A stretch of DNA of 64,000 nt from Thysanoteuthis rhombus (taxonomy: Eukaryota; Mollusca; Cephalopoda; Oegopsida; Thysanoteuthidae), in contig OY735202.1 of assembly GCA_963457665.1 (NCBI GenBank), forward strand, positions 51,040,781-51,104,780, read 5' to 3'. The notes under the pieces were generated by a model. That model ran no database searches. It saw only the letters and a program-made list of their open reading frames with translations, and was not told the DNA's origin. Made by a program: the position numbers and the translations under genes. Each line of letters begins with the position of its first letter. Positions within the stretch are counted from its first letter, which is position 1. This document shows, piece after piece, positions 57,870 to 64,000 of this stretch.

Positions 57870-58325
57870 GTTTAAACGCCATTAATACCACATCCGTGAA
57901 CCTGAAGAGAAGAAAATTTTAGATGAGAAGCATCTTATTGAGGAACACTTTCCTGTCAAGTTTCAAGTAAATCTGACATAAAACAGCTGAGAAAATTGAT
58001 TTTAAAACATAAAGTTCGAACACTGTTATTGCCAAATCACGTGACCCTGACTGGAAGACTTTTTATAGGTAAGAGAAATTTTACCAAGAGGCACCTTTCA
58101 ATCAAGTTTCAAGTAAATCTGACATAAAACAGCTGAGAAAATCAATTTTAATCAATTTTAAATCAAAGTTTAAATGCCATTATTGTCAGATCACATGACT
58201 CTAAATAGAAGATTTTTCCAGATAACAAGCATCTTATCAAAGGACATCTTTCTACCAAGTTTGGAGTAAATCTGACTTGAAACAGTTGAGAAACAATACT
58301 GGGACAGATTGAGCAGCTGACCAAC
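57870..58325 (+). repeat. Three-unit tandem repeat, ~143-155 bp unit
   Basis: Units start near 57870, 58013 and 58168 with 'gtttaaacgccattaat', 'gttcgaacactgttattgcc' and 'gtttaaatgccattattgtc'. Each contains 'caagtttcaagtaaatctga' or a close variant and 'acagctgagaaaat'. The array ends with 'acaaacagacagagttt'. Words of this kind are common in invertebrate repeats that follow the pattern 'caagtttcaagtaaatctga ... acagacagac'. It is non-coding. Confidence 0.82.
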
Positions 58326-58798
58326 AAACAGACAGAGTTTCTAATAGTGATGTGAGAATGCCTCTAAAATATTATACAGCAGGGTTGTGCACCAACAAGA
58401 GATGGATAAAAACCTGAGTGCAAGACTTCATATTCTTATCCTTCCTTTCTTACAATCTGCCATGATGTATTTTATGCATTTTTCTACAGCTCTCAAATGA
58501 TATTCTTTCAATTTTAGTGAGTCAAATTCAGCATTAGACTTACCTAATCTAATTTTGCAGCACCAACTTATTTCAGTAGTTAATTGTATGTGGTTGCCTA
58601 AATTGCATTATGGAAATGAAGAGTCATTTTTCACAGTGACAGATTTACCTGAGGCAAGAAGTAGAATCTGTTAACCAATATTGGTATGCCAAATGGCATT
58701 ATAAGATTGGGTTTCAAATTTTGAAAGGTTGGTTGCTGCAAATTGAATACTGTTAAAAAATCATGATAAAAGTAATCTATCTATCTATCTACCAATTT

Positions 58799-59221
58799 AT
58801 TAGAAACTGTCAACTGAAACTGTCACAATTATTGTCAACATAGGTTTCTTCATTTTTCAAGTTGGTTTGGCTGGCTATGTATTTATGTATGTATCATGTT
58901 CACCTGCCACTCAAATTGAGCTAGTGGGTAAGAAAATTACATACTGACTCCTTATTATGTCTAGAAAAAACTTTTTTCTTGTTTTCTGATAATTTCCCCC
59001 TGAATAGGTTTTTAGAAGGCAGTGTAAGTTCATGCTAAATTCGATCCCTTTGTTTGTGTCCAGTAGTGTTCATGCATGTTTTCTGAAAATTCAGACTTTT
59101 TTAATGATCACTGCCCATCAAAAGGTGAGAGAAGTTGCATATTAATTGATCACTACAACACTGCATGATGTCAAGAGACATTGGTCGTATGATGGTTTCT
59201 ATTTAGTGACTAACTAGATCT
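58799..59221 (-). repeat. Family A dispersed repeat, full-length, reverse
   Basis: The inverted tail 'tagaaactgtcaactgaaac' is followed by 'ggtttggctggctatgtatt' and 'aatgatcactgcccatcaaa'. The head is 'gatggtttctatttagtgac' then 'taactagatctg'. Confidence 0.9.
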
Positions 59222-59244
59222 GTCTATCTATCAATCTGTGTGTG

Positions 59245-59670
59245 TATGTGTGTGTGCGTGTGTTTTCATGGGGCACTTATCAATATTGATATCACTAATA
59301 GTGAAAGCCAGGACAAAGTTCTGCACTGAGTGGGTGCTTATATCCAATGAAATAAGAAATAACCAGAAGGATCATCTATAGCTCCAAAGATGTTATTGTT
59401 AGTATTTCATGAATGTACTGAATAATTAGCATCAGTTTGATCTTCGTACATATAGCTGGATTTTTTCTGTCTGACTGGTTAATGGCTGCTACAAGCGGAA
59501 ATCTTCCACGCTCAGATCAAGAATAAGAATCATACTAGATGAATTATGCACCTGAACAAGGCTGAAGAATGTGTCAGCCAGAAGATGACTGATAAAAACA
59601 ACAGTGATGAGGGCACTAGTCTGAACTACTTATGGACTAATGACAATGGGTTGTTTGAATTTCTTGTCAT
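59245..59670. other. Stretch without recognised gene
   Basis: It starts with a short TG-rich run (59238-59262). Nothing else is identified. Confidence 0.45.
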
Positions 59671-59679
59671 TATTATTGT

Positions 59680-60432
59680 CTAGACTAAATATCCGCCCTA
59701 ACGGGTGATATAAATCAACATCAGAAAAAGAGAATTTATAAAGCCAAAAGATAGTTGATGGAAATCAGATAGCATTTAATTCCTTTTTTAAAAGAATTAC
59801 TGAAAGGAAAAACAGAAGATAATTCAACAACAATTAAGATGAAAGTGTGTGCCAGCAGATTTGTTTTGATGGCCTGCTTAGATCTATCTTCATTTTAGGG
59901 TGCAATGCGCACATGAAAGAATCATGCTCAACCTTAAATGGAGAGATCACAAGACAGCACAGTATATCAGGAAGAAAACAGGACTCCGAGACATCATAGA
60001 ATCTACTAGAAAACTTAAATAGCGATGGGCCAGTCATGTTGCAAGAACGGCAGACAAACATTGGACCTAACAACTCACGACTTGGATCCCCAGTGATCAC
60101 ATGCGAAGCCGAAGACAGCAGAATACAAGATGGAGAGATGAACTAGACAAATTCAGAAAATACTGGCTCAGCAACACCGACAATAGAGAAATGTGGCAAA
60201 TCCAGGGGAAGGTCTATGTCCAACGATGGACGATAAAAGACTGATGATGATGATCATGAAGATGAAAGTAAATAGTAAAAAAATTACGATAACAATATAA
60301 TATAAATTGATCTACTTAATTGAAAAAAAACATTAAATGCCATCTGATTTCCATCAATCTATCTTTCTATTTTATAAATTCTTTTTTTGGCCATCAATTT
60401 AGTCTGCCCATTTGGGCGGGTTTTTAGTCAAG
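59680..60432. repeat. ~100 bp inverted repeat (family C) enclosing an RTE fragment
   Basis: The left arm 59680-59785 (plus) and right arm 60331-60432 (minus) share 'ctagactaaatatccgcccta'-type starts, 'agaatttataaa', 'gatagttgatggaaatcaga' and 'agcatttaat'. The ends of the arms point outward as terminal inverted repeats would. The enclosed ~545 bp contain the C-terminus and 3' tail of an RTE LINE (59897-60255). A single arm also occurs at 35453-35550, so the arm is a repeat in its own right. Confidence 0.7.
59897..60255 (+). pseudogene. RTE-type LINE, C-terminal fragment and 3' tail
   Basis: Frames read HERIMLNLKWRDHKTAQYI, RKKTGLRDIIEST, RWASHVARTADKHW, TTWIPSDHMRSR, TRWRDELDKFRKYWLSN and MWQIQGKVYVQRW. 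The sequence then ends 'gactgatgatgatgatcatg'. It is the same family as 53945-54375. Stops and a lost W codon show decay. Confidence 0.86.
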
Positions 60433-60439
60433 TTCAATA

Positions 60440-61760
60440 GAATAAATAAAAATCTTATTAGATTAAATTGTTATTGTTCTGAATAAATCAAATTGTTAAT
60501 TTTTATTATTTGTATGCCATTTTTATATCGATTGGGTGAGAATGTGGTGAAACCAAATAATTAGAGAGGTTGGTTATTTCTAAAACTGTAATAAGATCGT
60601 AAGATTCGGAAATATTCTACGCATTACATTCACAAAATGTGACCATTAAGCAATTTTATAGGTAATTTTTAGAATTGAATGTTAATACAAAAGTTGTTTT
60701 GTCCTGATGTATTCATTTAATTATTTGAAAAAAATCTTTTTCTCTGAAGAAATATCCTTATAAACTGTTCCCATCTCTAATATTTTTGTGTGCTTTCAAT
60801 TTAAATACATCTTTGATTGAAGAACAGAGTCTTATTTAAAATAAAAGTCACTATTAACAGCAAGAGAAAAATAAAGAAACACAGCTCTTCCTCTCTTATA
60901 GTGAGAGGGATAGTAAGAGAAACAACTTTGCCAGCACAGAAATTTTGTGAGGTTTTGAGAGAGAGAGAGAAATTCTCTCTTAACTAACTTGTTCTTCCTC
61001 ATACTCTCTGGAGAAACAATCAAAACCCCTCTCACTCTTTGACTCTGGCTAAAAAAGTTGAGTCAGTCAAATTTTTTGTGCTTAAGGCACGAAAATTGTG
61101 TCTGTTTCAATATAGATTTTCTATTGTGAATCAATCAACGCCCTCAGAAAAGATGGGTGATGAGGGTGATTTTTAAAATCCAACTTGCTAAAAACTCACC
61201 TCAGGCCTACAGGAATATATCTACAGAACATTTCAGAGTGTTATGTTGCTTAGGCTGTCACATATAGATAGATGGAAGGACAGACAAATATTTGGTGAAT
61301 TATAATACATCATTATCGATTTAAACTATTTCTTTGTATTGTAGATGGTAAAAACAACCTGAGTGTTGGAATAGAAAGCAACAAAAAAATAAGAAATAAA
61401 TGGAAGACTAGTCAAAGATTGATAATGGGGGTAATGACACCCAGAAGTTGAGGGGGAGGTGGTTAATATTTGGAAATGCCTGCAGTGCCCCCAATGAAGG
61501 GGGTGGGGGCGAAAGTTGTATAAATAGAACTCTGGAATTCTACTGACAAATCTTACTATATGTTGGAAGGGATCTCAAGCCACCCCAGCCCCCAAAATCT
61601 TTAGCAATGCCTCTGGACTTATCTCAGAAATTCAAAGTATGCACTCACACATTTTTACACTTTTAAAGCCATTCAGATGCACACTTGCACACACTCACGT
61701 ATACATACATCTCTCTTTCTATACATCCAACACGTATATGTATATTCACTAATTCAAATA
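60440..61760. other. Stretch without recognised gene
   Basis: It includes short (GA)n near 60957-60972 and G-rich runs near 61450-61515. No genes or matched repeats were identified. Confidence 0.4.
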
Positions 61761-62053
61761 TCATGTTCACATACATATGTATGATGGCTTGACTCTGTGA
61801 ATGGAGATTCGGGGGGGAGGGTTCCATCTCTTTTCAGGACTTAAGATGACAGGGCCTCCACATGAATGGCCAAAAGGTCTGCATAAAGTTGTTTTCAGGT
61901 GGAGTGCGACATGTGCACAGCCAACTCGACCCTTTAAATCAAGGGTTTGTGTGTTATGATACATCAAAGTGGAGCAAATAGCAGCAAGTTCTGTATCTAT
62001 TTTTCAATATATGCTAACACTAACACACACTCACAGTCACGCACGCAGTACAA

Positions 62054-62245
62054 TTAAAAGTCTGAGAAATATGACCGTTTCATTCCAATGTCTCCATCAA
62101 AGTAGCCCCCTTGGGCATGTTTACAGCAATCCAATGTTTTTTCCAAGATTCCATGCAAAAGTCCATACCACATTCAGTTCACATGAACCATTCAAGTTAC
62201 TCAAACATTTGGCAAGCACCTTGTATACTTTCTTACTAGCAAGAA
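62054..62245 (-). pseudogene. Mariner-like transposase C-terminus
   Basis: The minus-strand frame ends CCKHAQGGYFDGD followed by IGMKRSYFSDF and a stop at 62054-62056. The 'W..C...QGGYFEGD' motif is typical of the C-terminus of mariner (SETMAR-type) transposases. Preceding codons (62150-62240) are in broken frames (KVYKVLAKCLS..). No catalytic region was seen, so only the last ~60 codons remain. Confidence 0.6.
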
Positions 62246-62438
62246 TCTAGAAAACATTAACCTACTCACTATTATATACATCTATGAAGTGTGAGCAATG
62301 TCCATTCAGACAAAAGGTTGTTTCCAGAAATAAAACCCACTAGAATATATTTTTGAAATTGTAAATGATTATATGATAATCAGTTTTAATCTTTATTTCT
62401 TCAGAAATTCAAATAATATTACATACATGCATAATACA

Positions 62439-62494
62439 TATATATATATATATCTATATATATATATATATCTATATATATATATATCTATATA

Positions 62495-62552
<58 letters not shown>
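62439..62552 (+). repeat. (TA)n array with TATC interruptions
   Basis: TA repeats are broken by three regularly spaced 'tatcta' words (about every 20-22 bp), followed by pure TA. Confidence 0.95.
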
Positions 62553-62584
62553 CTAGTTGAAGTACCCATCTACACTGGGTTGAA
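62552..62584 (+). repeat. Short hairpin next to (TA)n
   Basis: 'actagttgaagtacccatct' then 'acactgggttga' contains ACCCA/TGGGT arms around a short loop. It resembles the family C start (ctag-a-ctaaatacccg...cgggt) in layout, and it follows a (TA)n array as at 35453. Confidence 0.5.
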
Positions 62585-62589
62585 TATTT

Positions 62590-63560
62590 AAATTGAAAAA
62601 AGAGGCACCACCTCTTATCATTTTACTTCATCTTGAGCAGGCAGCATTATAATTGCCTAACCAGACTAGGGAGCCCAGTCTACCCTGCTATTTTACTCTT
62701 GAATATGGAATTTAGTTGGCTATTGCTGGTTTTGGTGGGGCTGAGTTTGTGGGAAATCAGCTAGATCTAGCTGAAAGATAATTTCTGAGTCTCTGTTTTG
62801 ATATTATTTTCCCATTCACCTGTTTTTTTTCCCTTGTATCAGTTATTTTTTTCTCTTTTTATCATTTTCACTTGGTGAGGATCAAAATTTGATCTTTTCT
62901 TTATTTTGATCATGTATATTCTGTAAAATATAGGATTAATCATATATTCAAGTTCTCATACCAGGGCGAAACAAATTAGATTTGCAACTTAGAAATGAAA
63001 CACTTCTGAATTGTATTTTCTTTAGTGGGGGGGGGGGAGAAAAAGACTGGGGGGAACTTTAAAAAAGTTCCCCAAACAACTCTCTTCTTACATCTATATA
63101 TTTAAATGAAATTATGCTGCTTATTTAGTTCTATTAACAATTTTGAAGATAACAGATATGATCACAACTTTGAAATGTTGTAATTATTTTGGCTGAAAAG
63201 AAAAACATGTAGAAAATTTTCCAATAGATTAAAGAAATGGATGATTTAATACTATTAAGAGATTTCTAAAAAGCTTCTTAAAGTATGAACATTCATTATG
63301 CCACCAATTCTTTCTTTCAAGAATTGATTAAAAAAAATAATCAAGTGTTTAACATCACATTACATAATAATCAAAATATATGTCCATTTACCATAAAATT
63401 TAATAGTAAAGTTAGCTTCCCCAATAAACATATCAGTGGGGGGAGGGTTAAAAAAAATAATTCCTAAAAACTGTCATCCACATCTATTGAGTATGTATGG
63501 CAAATTTGGTTGGGCTGCAACTCATGTTTATAAGGTTTTTATAGCATGACACTGAGACAC
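62590..63560. other. Stretch without recognised gene
   Basis: It is AT-rich. G runs lie near 63030 and 63440. No coding, RNA or transposon feature is supported. Confidence 0.4.
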
Positions 63561-63567
63561 CTCTCAC

Positions 63568-63568
<1 letters not shown>

Positions 63569-63602
<34 letters not shown>
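63569..63602 (+). repeat. (TA)n microsatellite
   Basis: It is a short TA run with one CATA interruption. Confidence 0.9.
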
Positions 63603-63968
63603 GTGCATGTACGTATATAATGCTATTTTAATAAGACATTATATATAATTATGTATATAAATATTTTATTTTTATTTCTAAAGAGATAAAAACATAAATC
63701 ACTAATGCTATAAACACATAATATCTAAAAAATATATTTTAGTGGTTTTATTTCTGGAAACAACATTTTGTCTGAAATATTTGTGGCGGCCATGGGAGTT
63801 ATAGTAACTAGTGCACATCGAGTGTTAGGCAGGCTGTTCTACTTGTTTAACACTGTGGTGAAGGTACACATTGCATACTCAATGCTTCATAGTCAACCCT
63901 TAGTTTTGGAGAGAATCTTTGGGCCTCAAGTAACAATTAGTAGGCCTGTATATAGGGTGGGTGCATGC

Positions 63969-64000
<32 letters not shown>
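63969..64000 (+). repeat. (TA)n microsatellite, cut by window end
   Basis: It is a TA run continuing past the last base of the window. Confidence 0.9.

Noticed and set aside
61..59221. CRISPR-like array from the recurring GGTCTGGTTAGTCAC words
   Set aside because: Copies are kilobases apart, ~450 bp long and in both orientations. This is a dispersed transposon-like repeat in a eukaryote.

Overview
The window is AT-rich eukaryotic (metazoan) DNA. It has no bacterial features: no operons, no long intact ORFs, but spliced exons, long introns, long microsatellites and many decayed transposons. Almost all of it appears to be the inside of one gene. Two short plus-strand exons (26477-26608 and 52870-52971) have good splice sites and the same reading phase. 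Together they encode a charged, helical stretch that closely resembles the C-terminal part of IQCG/DRC9, a subunit of the ciliary nexin-dynein regulatory complex. The intron between them is about 26.3 kb. The long intron, the (TA)n/(ATGT)n tracts, and the Penelope, RTE, 5S-derived and tRNA-derived repeats fit a lophotrochozoan such as a mollusc, perhaps a cephalopod. The lineage is inferred from overall character and is not proven.

Layout. 1-26 kb (upstream intron or flank): a decayed RTE-type LINE (821-2290, minus); a Penelope-like element with GIY-YIG motif (9190-10260, minus) lying between two inverted ~300 bp terminal repeats that each carry a hammerhead-ribozyme-like core; a broken Tc1-type transposase (13475-14450, plus); and several copies of a ~400-480 bp repeat called here family A. 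26-53 kb (the IQCG intron): a tRNA-derived SINE; a second EN+RT LINE (28378-30660, minus); long (TA)n arrays around an inverted pair of hammerhead-like cores (34.5-35.5 kb); two CR1/L2-like RT fragments; an insertion derived from 5S rRNA (47.8 kb); hAT-like ends; and a ~47 bp minisatellite that stops about 115 bp before exon 2. 53-64 kb: two Ty3/gypsy integrase remnants; two more RTE 3' ends, one enclosed by a 100 bp inverted repeat; a ~150 bp three-unit tandem repeat; a mariner-like C-terminus; and more microsatellites.

The most striking signal is family A. About 18 copies or pieces in both orientations occur in 64 kb, roughly one per 3.5 kb. All share a fixed head (GGTCTGGTTAGTCAC), a fixed tail (GGTTTCTAAT), an imperfect terminal inversion (AGAAACCGTCA) and no coding capacity. 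An internal simple-repeat region has expanded into a different microsatellite in different copies. No transposase or other autonomous partner for it is visible here.

Nothing suggests a bacterial-type defence system, gene cluster or CRISPR array. Apart from the two exons, every ORF is a transposon relic, low-complexity sequence or chance. Assignments rest on reading translations and remembered family motifs; no database search was run.
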